DNA of 64,000 nt, from NCBI GenBank assembly GCA_963693315.1, contig OY856188.1, positions 195,814,379-195,878,378 of the forward strand, read 5' to 3'. This document shows, piece after piece, positions 1 to 11,675 of this stretch. The notes beneath the pieces were generated by a model. The model did not search any database. It was given only the letters and a program-made list of their open reading frames with translations, and was not told the DNA's origin. The position numbers and the translations under genes are program-made. Position 1 is the stretch's first letter; each line of letters opens with the position of its first letter. This DNA comes from Diogma glabrata (taxonomy: Eukaryota > Arthropoda > Insecta > Diptera > Cylindrotomidae).

Positions 1-4
1 ACAA

Positions 5-466
5 GTGAGTGAGTGAGTTGAGTGAGTTGAGTAAGTTGAGTGAGTTGAGTGAGTTGAGTGAGTTGAGTGAGTTGAGTGAGTTGAGTGAGTTGAGTGAGTT
101 GAGTGAGTTGAGTGAGTTGAGTGAGTTGAGTGAGTTGAGTGAGTTGAGTGAGTTGAGTGAGTTGAGTGAGTTGAGTGAGTTGAGTGAGTTGAGTGAGTTG
201 AGTGAGTTGAGTGAGTTGAGTGAGTTGAGTGAGTTGAGTGAGTTGAGTGAGTTGAGTGAGTTGAGTGAGTTGAGTGAGTTGAGTGAGTTGAGTGAGTTGA
301 GTGAGTTGAGTGAGTTGAGTGAGTTGAGTGAGTTGAGTGAGTTGAGTGAGTTGAGTGAGTTGAGTGAGTTGAGTGAGTTGAGTGAGTTGAGTGAGTTGAG
401 TGAGTTGAGTGAGTTGAGTGAGTTGAGTGAGTTGAGTTTGTTTAATGAGTTGAGTGAGTTGAGAAA
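5..466. repeat. 9-bp minisatellite, unit GAGTGAGTT
   Basis: About 48-50 near-perfect head-to-tail copies of GAGTGAGTT run from close to the window edge, with a few variants at both ends. Because 9 is a multiple of 3, one frame reads as an endless Ser-Glu-Leu repeat; I treat that as a by-product of the period, not a gene. The array may continue to the left of the window. Confidence 0.97.
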
Positions 467-1784
467 TAAGGAGTGGTAGCTCTCAATTTGGCATTCAACA
501 ATTTCAACTTTTCTAAAGAAACGACATTCAATCTGCCACAACCTGATATTTGTAAAATGTCCCTAGTAGTTGCAAGTAGCTGGAGCTTGCATCACTCAGA
601 ACAATTCTCTGCGTTTTATTTCATTAAAAATATACTTATTTCTCAAATATCAAAACTTTCTCAAACCTCCTTCAATCCTTTTCCAATATATTAGAATATC
701 AATATTATCAGAAAATTGATTTCTTATACCCGCAACACAGTTTTTGTTAACAAAACAAAATCTCAATTCATATGAGAAAAACAGAAATTTACTTTTGAAA
801 CTAAAATAAAAGATGTGTATTTTTTGTGTTTTTGGTTATGTTTATGATGCTGAGTTTACAAGAAGATTTTAACATTTTTGTAACCAAAATTTGCATTAAT
901 GACCAAGACCTAGATATGAATGGCAATTTAAAAATACCTTTTATGTAATCGTAAATCTTATAACTAAGACATGCATTCAGATTTAAATTTTTTAAATTCT
1001 AGAAAAAGATATTGCAAAGCCGCGAAAAATTATTTGGGATAATGCGCTAAATAATATACCTGAATCTTTCATGTTGGGGTTTAATAATCAGCATATTACG
1101 GTATAGGTTTTTAAACAAATTAAATTTAAACTGGATCCTGAAAAATTTATGGAAATATTCAATCAATCGGAGTAAAAGAACAAATTTCAATAATGTTTTT
1201 ATAACAACCTACAAGTCTAAACCTTAACACATTCCTTTTTAAAAAATTTGTCTTAGCAAAGACCGTTTTACGCAGAATCAGAGGTAAATTTACATTTGAT
1301 AATATTTTTGTAGACAAATCTTTATTAGCTAGTATCAGAATCAGCCTTTAAATGTCCAAAAATTCATCAAAACACATATGTATTTGTATTCTTTTGTCAT
1401 AATATGCAGTAAAAGATCAAATTATAATGTTTTTATTTTTAAAAAAAGTGTCTTAGCTATTTACATTTACATTTTAAATTTACAATAGATGGCTTCAAGT
1501 TTTTTTTTCAGTTAAGAGAAATATTAAAAAGTCTTAATAAATTTTCTTATTGAAATTTCATTTTTCAATAATCTTTTTCGAAATTTTATGTTTTAATTAA
1601 TTTTGTATACGGTTTATTGTACAAAATCTATTTCAAATTAAAATTTAAAGGTGAGTTTATGTTACAAAACTCGTCATAAGATCATATATGTAAAACAACG
1701 TTAGATCAAATCATTTTTTTAAGGTTATGTAGACTAGGTTCAGAGTAATTAAGCAAAGTAGTAATCGCTATTTTTTTTACGAAC
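467..1784. other. AT-rich non-coding stretch
   Basis: No ORF of useful length, RNA gene or clear repeat seen. Sequence is AT-rich with homopolymer runs, typical of intergenic or intronic insect DNA. Confidence 0.6.
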
Positions 1785-2290
1785 AGCGATCTACCGCATC
1801 GCTTTGATAGGTAGTTTTCAGGAAGTTGTTTTTTGGGGAGTTAGTTTTTGTGGTAAATTGTTTTTTGCTAAGGTACGTTTTTGTGTAGCTGGTTATTTGA
1901 GTAACCCTATCTATGATAGTTTTATTTTGGTAGATATTTTTTTTTGATAGGTATTTTTTGCGAAGGTAGTTTTTGAATATACACTTTTTTGACTAAGTAG
2001 CTATTTTTCTGGATAATGTTAAGGGAGTGGCTACTTTTTTGTGTGTTGGTTTGTCTGTTACCTAATTTTTGGGTAGGTACCTCTGTTGGTAAGACTTTTT
2101 GTGTAGCAAGTTTTTTTAGAACTCTGTTTTTGGTTTGGTATGTTTTTGGATTGCTTAATTTTAAGGTGTGTGGTTCTTAAGAGAGCGCCTTTTTTAGTAG
2201 ATAATATTTTAGGTGACAGGTGTTTTGGGTAGGTTCTGTTTGGTTTCAGTAGAATCGTAAGCATTAAATTTTTAGGGTAGCTAGTTTTTT
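1785..2290 (+). repeat. GT-skewed degenerate short repeat
   Basis: About 500 bases in which the plus strand is rich in G and T and poor in C, made of irregular returns of words such as GTAGTTTTT, GGTAGGTA and TTTTTTGTG every 20-30 bases. It resembles a decayed minisatellite. The 68-aa minus-strand ORF at 2058-2264 lies inside it and is low-complexity, so I do not call it a gene. Confidence 0.55.
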
Positions 2291-2555
2291 ACTAAATGAC
2301 ATGGAACAAGAACTTACAAAATCAAATTTCAAATAACAATACGTAATTGATTGTGTCTGGATGTGGATCGTGTGATTTGATAGAGGAATTAATGACAATA
2401 GTTTAAATCTTTCAGCTGATTTCTGTCAGTGAGGAGTATTTGAACATCTAATTTTCATTCTTTACATTCTATATACATATTTTACAGTCTTTTTAGGATA
2501 TGTAAAGAATTACGTAAATTACTTTTTGTAAAAAATTTACACAACACTTACCAAC

Positions 2556-2674
2556 GAGGTACCAACGATCCACTTTTCTCTTTAAGGATGATTTTGGAAA
2601 AGTGTCGAGAGTTCAACATACCTGTGTACCAAATTTTTGTGGATTTCAGGCAGAGCTAGAACTCCCTCGAACGA
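2556..2674 (+). pseudogene. RTE-like reverse transcriptase fragment
   Basis: This 119-base piece aligns base for base, with scattered substitutions, to 56636-56757 in the RTE-like element further right. It covers the stretch from the GRGT motif to the first catalytic Asp region (IDFR). It has no flanking coding sequence, and a stop lies just after the IDFR equivalent, so it is an isolated dead fragment of the same family. Confidence 0.85.
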
Positions 2675-4170
2675 AGTGACTGTGGTTATAATAAAGAAAA
2701 AACCTTAACGAAATTTTGCATAGTATTTATTGATAAATGACAGTTTTACCGATTTTAGTTTAATAAAACTTCTAAGCAAAAATAAATTATAACTAAATAT
2801 TTATTCTTTCATTTCAGGTTAGTTATCTCAACACCAGGAGGTCATGAAATATGAATAAACATCGTTTTAATCCATACAAGTAAATTATGTTTAAACATTT
2901 ATTTGATAAATATTCCACTTACTAGACAACAAAATACTGTAGGACCGAAAGCTGACATTTTCCAAACTACCAAATCCAATAAAATTTTTAAAAAAATATA
3001 TTTAAACTATAAAATAACCAATAAATAATATTTTAAAAATAACGATCGTAAAACTTTCAATAACACGATTGCTTCAAAGAACAACATTAAAACTATTTCA
3101 ATTTCCACCCCAATTCCTTGAACAAAGTTTTTCATTCATCCTCTTCAATTTCCACAACTCAAACCATATAAATTCTATTTTAAAATATTTATGTTCGGTA
3201 AAGAGCAGCAACTACAATAACAACAACAAATGAATTTTATTTATTTGTTATTTGCAGTTTTTATTTTTAAATGTTGTTGTTGTTATTGAGAGTATCTATT
3301 TAAGTGTTGCATTTTCACTGACGTTGCTATAATGTAACAATTGTTGGTGGTATTTTCTGTAAATATTTACAATTTAATTCTTTTTTTAAATTTCATGTTG
3401 AAATTTGTTTGGTTGTTAAAGAATGTGTGAAATGCATATTAAAATAATTTTCTATAAACGAAATAATACATGAAAAAATAAAATTGGAAGGGAAATTAAT
3501 GAAAAACTCAACAAAACATATACATATAACAAAAACTTTTTAACTAAAAAATACAATGAAAACCACGTGATGACACAATTTTTAGTTAAACTTATTTAAA
3601 ATTTATAATTGTTAGAATAACTGAAATAGTTTATGTAGATGTTATGTTATCTGTATTTTTTGTTGGGAACTTAAGTACGAGACTGAAATTTTGATTTTTT
3701 TTAGATGATGCGCTTACAATTTCAACTCTTTTCAATATTCAAAGCCACAATGGTTTTGTTTAACCCTTTGACGTAGATGACGTATTTAGATGTTTGTTAA
3801 TTATTTGCAAGGCTAGCGTCAACGGGTTTAGCAAATTTCGGTCTATTGTTGTCTACTATCTTTTTCCATCAATTTCTATTTTTTTTTTCTTTCTTGTTTT
3901 ATATCAAGTTATATATATGGTCTCAACATTGAACATTTTAATGCCTATTAGTTTGTAAATGCAGTCATATTCATCTGTTCCGTGCAATCAAATTATATGT
4001 GTTTATCTGATCAATGATGCAAAACATTGGATTGCGATTAGTTTTGGAAATTTGAAATATTTCCTTCGTCGACCAAAAATCATTTTCTTCGAAAGCTTGT
4101 GTCACGAATTTTTAAAACAACTTGTAACGTTTTGATTTATTTTGTTATTTTTTTATGATAAATACCTTTG
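2675..4170. other. AT-rich non-coding stretch
   Basis: No supported gene. It contains the CAA/TTG hairpin listed separately and otherwise only AT-rich unique-looking sequence. Confidence 0.55.
3215..3288. repeat. Short inverted repeat (CAATAACAACAACAA arms)
   Basis: The arm CAATAACAACAACAA is followed about 45 bases later by its near-exact reverse complement TTGTTGTTGTTATTG. It could fold as a 15-bp stem. It may simply be a CAA/TTG microsatellite pair. Confidence 0.6.
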
Positions 4171-4179
4171 TTGAGTAGT

Positions 4180-4240
4180 GCAGGTCACACCCCATAGCGG
4201 CTCGGGATATTCTCGTTTCCAAGGTTCAAATCTTACCTGC
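4180..4240 (+). ncRNA. tRNA-like fold, possible SINE or tRNA pseudogene
   Basis: A 6-bp pairing GCAGGT/ACCTGC closes a 61-base segment, and the 3' half carries GGTTCAAATCT, close to the Pol III B-box consensus. I cannot assign an anticodon or a good A box. A decayed tRNA-derived element is the best reading; a functional tRNA is unlikely. Confidence 0.3.
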
Positions 4241-5247
4241 TTACGAACGTTATAACAAAGAAAGAAAATGTGGGTGTGCATAATGATATTCCAAAAAATC
4301 TATTTAGGGCCTAGATCGTGATAGACCCTGGTCATTTAATAAAGCAGGAAAACCACGTGACAAAAGAAATTCAAAAACTCGAAGAGGAGAGAGAGGGAGA
4401 AGAAGATCAATTCAACATCACCGCCATTGTTTACTTTAGCCAGACATTCTAAATTCTATCCAATTACATTTCATTAAACAAATCAAGATGTTGATTATCC
4501 CAGCCATATCACAAAATCACTATTTACTTTAATTTATGTTAGCTAGGCAACCTAGAAAATTTATCCACCATAATTCAATGAAGAGAGGAAACTGTATTTT
4601 TGACTTAACTTTCCGAAAACAACAAAAAGGAATTCATTTACGTTAACTCAATTTTTCAAAAAAATTAGGAATATTTATTTAATTTTAATTTAATCTAGTC
4701 AATATTTATTTATGTTTAAATTCAGAGAGAGTTATGATAATATTAAACGTTTTATATAATAAAAACTAAACGTAACTTACAGTAGTCCTTCCAGATAATA
4801 GATCGTGTTACTGAACCCCAAATAATCCCGCTATTGATATGTTTGGACGATGATAACTTGACTTCCTTGATTTTATTACTGGTTTTTACACATCGATGTT
4901 GCCGCCATTAAACCAGTTTTGTAAATTTGAACTCCTAGTTATAATACGTGTTAGTTCTAAATTGTTACGAAATCCTGTCCTTTATGGTCTCATATATAGT
5001 TAAAATTCACGTTCTGCCTTAGGGTATCAGCTAAAAACTCTACAATATTTCCTCTATTATGCCGGTTTCGCTTTTTTTTGTAAGAAAACACTACACATGA
5101 AATTTTTATTTTGTATTTATAACAGTTTTTAAATTTATTGATTTGCTTTTTTTATGGTAGTTAAGGTTAACTGAGTGTATTCTTATATTTTAATTACATT
5201 TATGATTTTTTTTAGTTTGTTAAAATAAAATTATTAGGAATAGATTA

Positions 5248-5580
5248 TTCACTGTCCAGTGATATTCTTTTAACTTAATACACATTAGATAGTACATACA
5301 CAATGTTATATTACTTGCAAATTTAATTATTACACACTTTAAAAACTGTGCGTAACTACACTATGTACATTGGTTTTTGTTTTTAAATACCATTATGAAT
5401 ACAATTATGAAATACAATTATGATTCACTGTCCAGTAATATTTTTTTCTTAACTTTATACACAATAGATAGTACATACACAATGTTTCATTGCTTGCAAA
5501 TTTAACCATTACACATTTTAAATATTCTGCGTAACTAAACTATGTACATTTGATTTTACTTTTAAATACAATTATGATTT
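5248..5580. repeat. Two-copy tandem duplication, ~176-bp unit
   Basis: The block starting TTCACTGTCCAGT at 5248 recurs at 5424. Both copies carry TAGATAGTACATACACAATG and a CTATGTACATT tail, and the junction has a short ATACAATTATGA triplication. Divergence is about 10-15% by eye. Confidence 0.9.
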
Positions 5581-6436
5581 TTTTATTTTTACTTAATGAA
5601 ATTAACTTATGGCAAGCAAGTTTTTTAATTTATTTTAAAAGTTTTGTTTTTGATCTGTCTATCCTTAGATCAGACAGTTAATTGAAATTTGGTACCAAAA
5701 TCATTTACTTAAATAGGCGCAAATGATTTTACATAACGAGTACAAAAAAAAATCTATTTAATCGCAAAACCTGATCAAAATCAACAACTTTATTTGTATG
5801 CACTCGTCTATTGAAATTTATAGGATTTTTTCTTGTTTTATAAAAGTCAGCTGTTTTAAATACAACAAAATACATGCCAACATTTTTTTTTTGTTCTTAG
5901 GTATACAGGGCATTACAAACTGCACTGCATTTATTTTACTTCGGGCAACCGTCGAAATTCCTCTTTGAGCACAATATTTGTTTATTTATTTGCATATAAC
6001 TTTTATAATTTACATACTCGTAGCACTAAAATTAATTAATCTAATTCACTTGAAATTTTTTGATTAAACATTCGTTTGTTTTCATCTAATTTCTACATAC
6101 ACTTTCAACACTCAATAAAAATTTAATTAAATGAAAATCAAATAAATTTTCATCAAGCAATAAACAATAAACAACCCGTTTTCATTAGTTAACGTTTATT
6201 TTTCTTGGTATAAGAGTATACCATAGATTGTGCCCACACATCGTTTTTCTATTTCTACAGGTTATTTGATGGTTGTTGTTGTTTTTTAACATCAATTTTT
6301 ATTAAAGAAAATTCATTTCGTCTCCTGGAAAAATGTTTTCAATTTTCTACAAACTTTTTCAATTTCCGACATGTAACATCAAACCTCATGGATGGAAACA
6401 GTTAACACGCTTAGAAGTTGTTTGTTCTATGTTTTT
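5581..6436. other. AT-rich non-coding stretch
   Basis: No supported feature seen; AT-rich with long T runs. Confidence 0.5.
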
Positions 6437-6871
6437 TTATGTGAATATAATTTTTATAAAATATAAAATGATAAAAAAATAATGGTATAGAGAAAATGAA
6501 TGGATTGCCAGATAATTGACATTTAGTAGAGGTGAGGTTGGAACCGTATCAGCATTTGTTGTTGGTTTAGTTCTATTTAAGGTAAAAAAATAAATATTAA
6601 TCTTAGACAGTTCACCCAACCGAATACCAACATAATGCCTAGCTGCATTGAAAGCATAATATCCTTTAAACAAAACAAAACCAATTAGATCTTCATCATT
6701 TAATTTTGTCTTAACAGATTTTCTGTTTATCTCAGTATAATAAATTAATTGTCCGATAGCCCATCCATTCAATTGTTTTTGTTTTGATTTTATATAAGAT
6801 TTTTTGTTCAAGATTTTTGTCTCGATATTTCTTAATTTTTTGTTTTTGCTTTTGATTTCTTCATACTCCAT
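6437..6871 (-). CDS. Uncharacterised 144-aa ORF, possible exon
   Basis: I do not recognise this protein. The ATG at 6871 has a favourable context (caaaATGG). The first ~45 residues are highly charged (Lys/Glu/Asn rich). A mixed, non-repetitive middle follows, including an FNAARHYVGIRLG segment, and the C-terminus is hydrophobic and Phe/Ile/Tyr rich like translated AT-rich DNA. A pyrimidine-rich tract followed by AAATAG near 6574-6590 resembles a splice acceptor, but the 43-base intron it would imply is very short. It could be one exon of a host gene, a TE relic or a chance ORF. Confidence 0.25.
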   Translation of the reverse strand: MEYEEIKSKNKKLRNIETKILNKKSYIKSKQKQLNGWAIGQLIYYTEINRKSVKTKLNDEDLIGFVLFKGYYAFNAARHYVGIRLGELSKINIYFFTLNRTKPTTNADTVPTSPLLNVNYLAIHSFSLYHYFFIILYFIKIIFT

Positions 6872-7592
6872 TTTGACAATCTAAACAAACATCAATAAAG
6901 TTAAATTGAAACGAAAGAAAACAATAAAAGCTAATATAAGAACGCAAATCAATTAATCACATAATCGAGAAGATAAAAAATTTAATATATGTGAATGAAA
7001 CGTTTAGACGTTATATATTTAAGAAATGTTTGAAGAGATGATTTGATATAAAACTGAAGACGATGCTTTAATAAAGCTTTTTGATCTTTGGAGGAAGATA
7101 TTGTGCTCAGTTGGCATTCTAAACTTGGTTGAGTTTTTAACTGTAAGCGCTAAAGGAATATTGTTTTGTAGTGAGAGGTCTGGTAGACCGTGCAGCTCTA
7201 CCAGTTTGTCGTGTGCGCAAACCACTTTCACCCGCCGCTAGCTCAAGCTGGCGTGAATTCTGGTGACCAACCTCTTTACAAGAAAATTTAAAATAAAAAA
7301 AATTCACAATACATTAAATAGCACCCAGAACCTCCAACCAACTCAATACCAACTCAAACCTCAAGATTTAAAAAAAATGAATTCCCTGCTGGTCAACGCA
7401 ATTACCCACCACCGACTGATAGACTTAAAAAAAAAAATAGAAATGCCATTGGACGACCTTAAAAGATAATTGTCAGCATAAGTTCTTTGGTACAAAATTA
7501 TTTATTTCATAATTTTTTTCTGTTAACGTATTCAGTTTGGTTTCATAAATTTTTTGGATAATTCTGTTTCAAGTTTTAAAGTTTATATTTAA
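6872..7592. other. Mostly non-coding, with a small GC-richer patch
   Basis: The stretch 7130-7260 is noticeably richer in G+C than its surroundings and carries two divergent short ORFs (7019-7231 minus, 7263-7469 plus). Neither resembles a family I know. It may be a remnant of an old coding element. Confidence 0.4.
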
Positions 7593-7822
7593 ATTTCTTT
7601 GGTATTTTTTTTTTGTATTAAATTTCTAGATACATATTACGATATGTGAATTCATAGAATGAGAGAATATTTCGTCAACATCTAAGTCAACATTCTAATC
7701 AACATCCTAAGTCACGAGTGTAAAGTTATTATTGATTGTTGCCAATCAATGCGAAACTTAATATCTGACGTAAAGTCAATATGTTGTTATATTTTTGGTT
7801 AGGAAATATAGACAACTTTAGG
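7593..7822 (+). repeat. Direct repeat, copy A
   Basis: This ~230-base block matches 8153-8374 at roughly 94-95% identity, including ATTGATTGTTGCCAATCAAT, itself a palindromic word. The two copies flank about 330 bases that contain a tRNA-like SINE. They could be LTR-like ends or a segmental duplication. Confidence 0.9.
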
Positions 7823-7959
7823 AGAATTTTTAATTTTGGATTGGTTTTTTGTGAACAATTAAGATTAAGTACATATTGGAAATCACTTGAATTTTGCAAT
7901 TCGAAATAACTTTTTCATTTTCTCTAAAATTCCTTTAGAAAAAAATTAGTTGTGTTTCG

Positions 7960-8044
7960 TGTCAGGATTCGAACTACATTCATCAGAGACACATTGTTCA
8001 AATCCCGTGTGTCTTTACACAACTTAGCCAAAGCGGCGATGACG
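7960..8044 (-). ncRNA. tRNA-derived SINE-like element
   Basis: On the minus strand the sequence has an A-box-like TGGCTAAGTTG and, about 45 bases on, a strong B-box AGTTCGAATCC. The spacing fits a tRNA with a long variable arm, such as Leu or Ser. The acceptor stem is poorly paired and no good anticodon loop is clear, so this is more likely a SINE head or tRNA pseudogene than a working tRNA. Confidence 0.5.
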
Positions 8045-8152
8045 AAACAAATTTTAATTTTGATGTTCAGATAATTTCTAAATTGAAACTTCATCATTTT
8101 TCATATTTACTTAAGTTGAATTTTTCATCTATGATTACATATTGAAAATTGT

Positions 8153-8374
8153 ATTTCTTTGGTATTTTTTGTATTAAATTTCTAGATATTACGATATGTG
8201 AATTCATAGGATGAGAGAATATTTCGTCAACCTCTAAGTCAACATTCTAATTAACATCCTCAGTCACGAGTGTAAAGTCATTATTGATTGTTGCCAATCA
8301 ATGCGAAACTTAATATCTGACGTAAAGTCAATATGTTGTTATATTTTTGGTTAGGAAATATAGACAACTTTAGG
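8153..8374 (+). repeat. Direct repeat, copy B
   Basis: Second copy of the block at 7593-7822. It differs by a few substitutions and a small deletion in the T run near its start. Identity stops abruptly after ACTTTAGG in both copies. Confidence 0.9.
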
Positions 8375-8429
8375 GGCATTACAGTTACAAAAGAAATACA
8401 ATTTTCTTTCGAAATTTATATTTAAAGTT

Positions 8430-8515
8430 TTTATTTTAACTAATCTGACACATCCAGTTCTATTTGTACACAAAACTGTCTGATCCCAAAATCAACCTAT
8501 TTCTAGCGGATATAC
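8430..8515 (-). repeat. Dispersed repeat, three copies in the window (copy 1)
   Basis: Reverse complement of the segments at 40795-40900 and 60293-60390. The shared core contains GCGG..TATATCCGC, CTAGAAATAGGT and CAGATTAGTTTAAA. It is non-coding, and the family is unrecognised. Confidence 0.85.
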
Positions 8516-8700
8516 CTATTACGTGAAAAACGCTTTTTCGGAAAATTGGAAAACTGCATTTTTTATGTATTTTCGCTGATTTTTTCGAAACAGCTTATTC
8601 TTTAAAGTTATTCTATTTGAATGGTTTAAGCTGGATTATATTGCTAAAGATGCCGAGGTGATCCTTTATATTTTTCCATGATAGGAAATATTCCGTTTTT

Positions 8701-11535
8701 ACTTCACCACAATTTTAAATTGTGTGAAGTAATGCAATCTATCGTGAAAAAAAAAAATCTTACATACCCCAAATTTTATTTTTTCTTCTGTTTTGGACCA
8801 TCCTCTATCTAAATAGCCAAAAAAAAGTTTTGGTGTACGTCTGTGTGTGCGTGGGTGGGTGGGTGGAAGGGTGGGTGAGTTTTCTGCATAGGATCTTGAT
8901 GAAACTTTGGCAAATGATACAAGTTCACTTGAAAATGGAAGATCTGGATTCATTTCAAATTTGGACAAAATGGCGGGGGTCTCCCGAACACCTCTAAGTT
9001 TAAATCTTGAATAACTTCTGATCCCGGGCTATGATCTTATTGAAACTTAGTGTATAAGGTTTACGTACTGTTTCCACTATTTCTGCATACCAACTTCCGG
9101 TTTGTCACTTCCGGTTAAAAAGTTTTCCAGGTGTTTATCCCTACTGTAGCCTACAATTACCGATCGATTTTCATGAAACGTGGGTAAAAACTTTTAAATA
9201 ACATGAGGAAGATTTTTTCCGCTTTTGGAGCACATTTGATAAAGGGTTGGGGGGTCCACCATACAACAGGTGGTTTTTTCCACAAAGTTTTTATGTTTGT
9301 TGGGAGTATAAAACATTTATTCGTGAATGAATTTTGATGACACTTTGAAAAAAGATGCAAACATGTATGACAAAGAACTGATTAGTTTTTGAGCGATAGT
9401 GAACAAAGTGGTGGGGGGTCTCTGGAGCACCTGTTTTTTTGAAAGCTCTATACCATCTGTACCTGATAAGCGAATTGGAGGAAACTTGATACATGAGTAT
9501 GTAGTACGGTTCACAATAGTTCAGCATCCCAACTTTCGGTTTTTCACTTCCGGTAAAAAATTTTTTTTTGTACTTTATTGAAGTTTTTTCAGTGTCTTTA
9601 TGCACAATACAGCCTACAATAATGAAGTGATTATGATGAAACTTATGAAATAGGATTCCAATTAGTGTGAAAAGATAATTATCATCTTTTGGGACACATT
9701 GATCAAAGTGGTGGGGGGTCTACCATACAAATGCTGACTTTTCACACTTTGTTTTTTAAGTTTGTTGGGAGCATACAGACTTCGTTCATTAATTTATTTT
9801 AATGACACTTTGGAAAAAGATGGAGACTTAAGTAACAAAGAACTGATACGTTTTTGGATAATATTGGAATAAGTGGTGGGGGTCCTCCCGAGCACCTGTT
9901 TAATGTGTCACAGTTTTTTCGTTTGTTGGGAGCACACAGCATTCGTTCGTGTACCAATTTTGATGACAATTTGGAAAAAATGCAAACATGTATGGCAAAG
10001 AACTGATTAGTTTTTGAGCGATAGTGAACAAAGTGGTGGGGGGTGTCCCATACACCTGTTTTTTTAAAGCTCAATAACATCTGTACCTGATAATCGAATT
10101 GGATGCAACTTGGTACATGAGCATTTAGTACAGTTCACAACAGTTCTGCATCCCAACTTCCGGTTTTTTACTTCCGGTAAATTTTTTTTTGTTGTAAATT
10201 TTTGAAGTTTTTTCAGTGTCTTTATGCACAATACAGCCTACAATAATGAAGTGATTGTGATGAAACTTATGGAAAAGGGTTCAGTTAGTGTGAGAAGATA
10301 ATTTTTATCTTTTGGGACACATTGATCAAAGTGGCGGGGAGTCTACCATACAACTGCTGACTTTTCATACTTTGTTTTTAAAGTTTGTTGGGAGCATACA
10401 GTCTTCATTCATTAATCAATTCTAATGACACTTTGGAAAAAGATGGAGACTTAAATGACAAGAAACTGTTTAGTTTTTGGACAGTTTTGGGATAAGTGGT
10501 ACGGGGTCTCCAGAACACCTGTTTACTATGTCATCATTTTTTCAATGTTTGTTGGGAGCACACAGCATTCGTTCGTGAGCCAATTTTGATGACAGTTTGG
10601 AAAAAAATGCAAACATGTATGGCAAAGAACTGATTAGTTTTTGAGCGATAGTGAACAAAGTGGTGGGGGGTGTCCCATACACCTGTTTTTTTTAAAGCTC
10701 AATAACATTTAGTAACATTTAGCATTTAGTATGATTTACAAAAATTCTGCATCCCAACTTCCGGTTTTTTACTTCCGGTAAAAAAAAATTTTTTTTAATT
10801 GTTGGCAGTTTTTTCAGTATCTTTAACAGCCTACAATAATGAAGTGATTATGATAAAACTTATGGAAAGGTTTCAATTAGTGTAAGAAGATAATTATCAT
10901 CTTTCGGGACACATTGATCAAAGTGGCGGGGGGTCTACCATACAACTGCTGACTTTTCACCCTTTGTTTTTAAAGTTTGTTGGGAGCATACAGATTTCAT
11001 TCATTAATCAATTTTAACGGCACTTTGAAAAAAGATGAAAACTTTAATGACAAAGAATTGACTAGTTTTTGGACAATATTGGGATAAGTGGTACGGGGCC
11101 TCCCGAACACCTGTTTATTGTTTCAATGTTTGTTGGAAGCATACAACATTCGTTCGTTAAGTAATTTTGATTACACTTTGCAAAAAGATGCAAATATGTA
11201 TGGCAAGGAACTGATTAGTTTTTTTAGCGATAGTGAACAAAGTGGTAGGAGGTCCTCCAAGCACCTGTTATTTTGGAAGCTCAATAACTTCTGTACCTGA
11301 TAATCGAATTGGATGAAATTTGGTACATACACATTTAGTACGGTTTACAACAGTTCTGCATCCTAACTTCCGCTTTGTCTCTTCCGATAAAATTTTTTTT
11401 ACGTTTTCTCGTACAACAGAATTTATGTTTGTTGGGATACGACTGCCTCCTTTAATATTTTTATTATTAGAACTACGAAGTCCATAATATTGGTTAGCTT
11501 TTAATTAAAGTATTTTATGGATATTAGCTCATTAT
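8701..11535 (+). mobile_element. Large repeat family with paired CCGGAAGT motifs, copy 1
   Basis: It starts with a terminal hairpin at 8701-8730 (ACTTCAC...GTGTGAAGT), then a G/T microsatellite (GTGGGTGGGTGG), then a tandem region. The tandem region repeats the words TTTGTTGGGAGCATACAG, GATAATCGAATTGG, CACATTGATCAAAGTGG and a paired CTTCCGG..CACTTCCGGT motif, the longest unit being about 600-630 bp (motif pairs near 9093, 9530, 10155, 10758 and 11366). It ends near 11535 in a module also seen at 44.9-45.07 kb. There is no coding capacity; the many short ORFs are shadows of the repeat. A hairpin end plus internal tandem repeats is reminiscent of Helentron-associated elements, but I see no diagnostic CTRR end. 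Confidence 0.8.
9530..11390 (+). repeat. Internal tandem array, ~600-630-bp unit
   Basis: Within copy 1, CACATTGATCAAAGTGG recurs at about 9689, 10316 and 10909 (spacing 627 and 593). TTTGTTGGGAG recurs twice per unit. Later units have internal deletions. Confidence 0.85.
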
Positions 11536-11675
11536 ATATCCAGAACACTATGTTTCCAGCGCTGTGGTGAAGTCAGCCTATGCACCAGCGTCGCAATATT
11601 TTTTTTTGAATTGGAAAAACGTGTGTTTTTCCCAGTCGTTTTTGAAGATTTTTACCACTTCACTTTTAACATTAC

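Noticed and set aside
9..479. 156-aa ORF of Ser-Glu-Leu repeats
   Set aside because: Pure consequence of a 9-bp tandem repeat; no other coding evidence.
4180..4240. Functional tRNA gene
   Set aside because: Only a B box and a 6-bp stem are convincing; no anticodon arm could be drawn.
9157..11300. Several 60-104-aa ORFs on both strands
   Set aside because: They lie across tandem repeat units and recur in every copy of the repeat family without conserved protein features.
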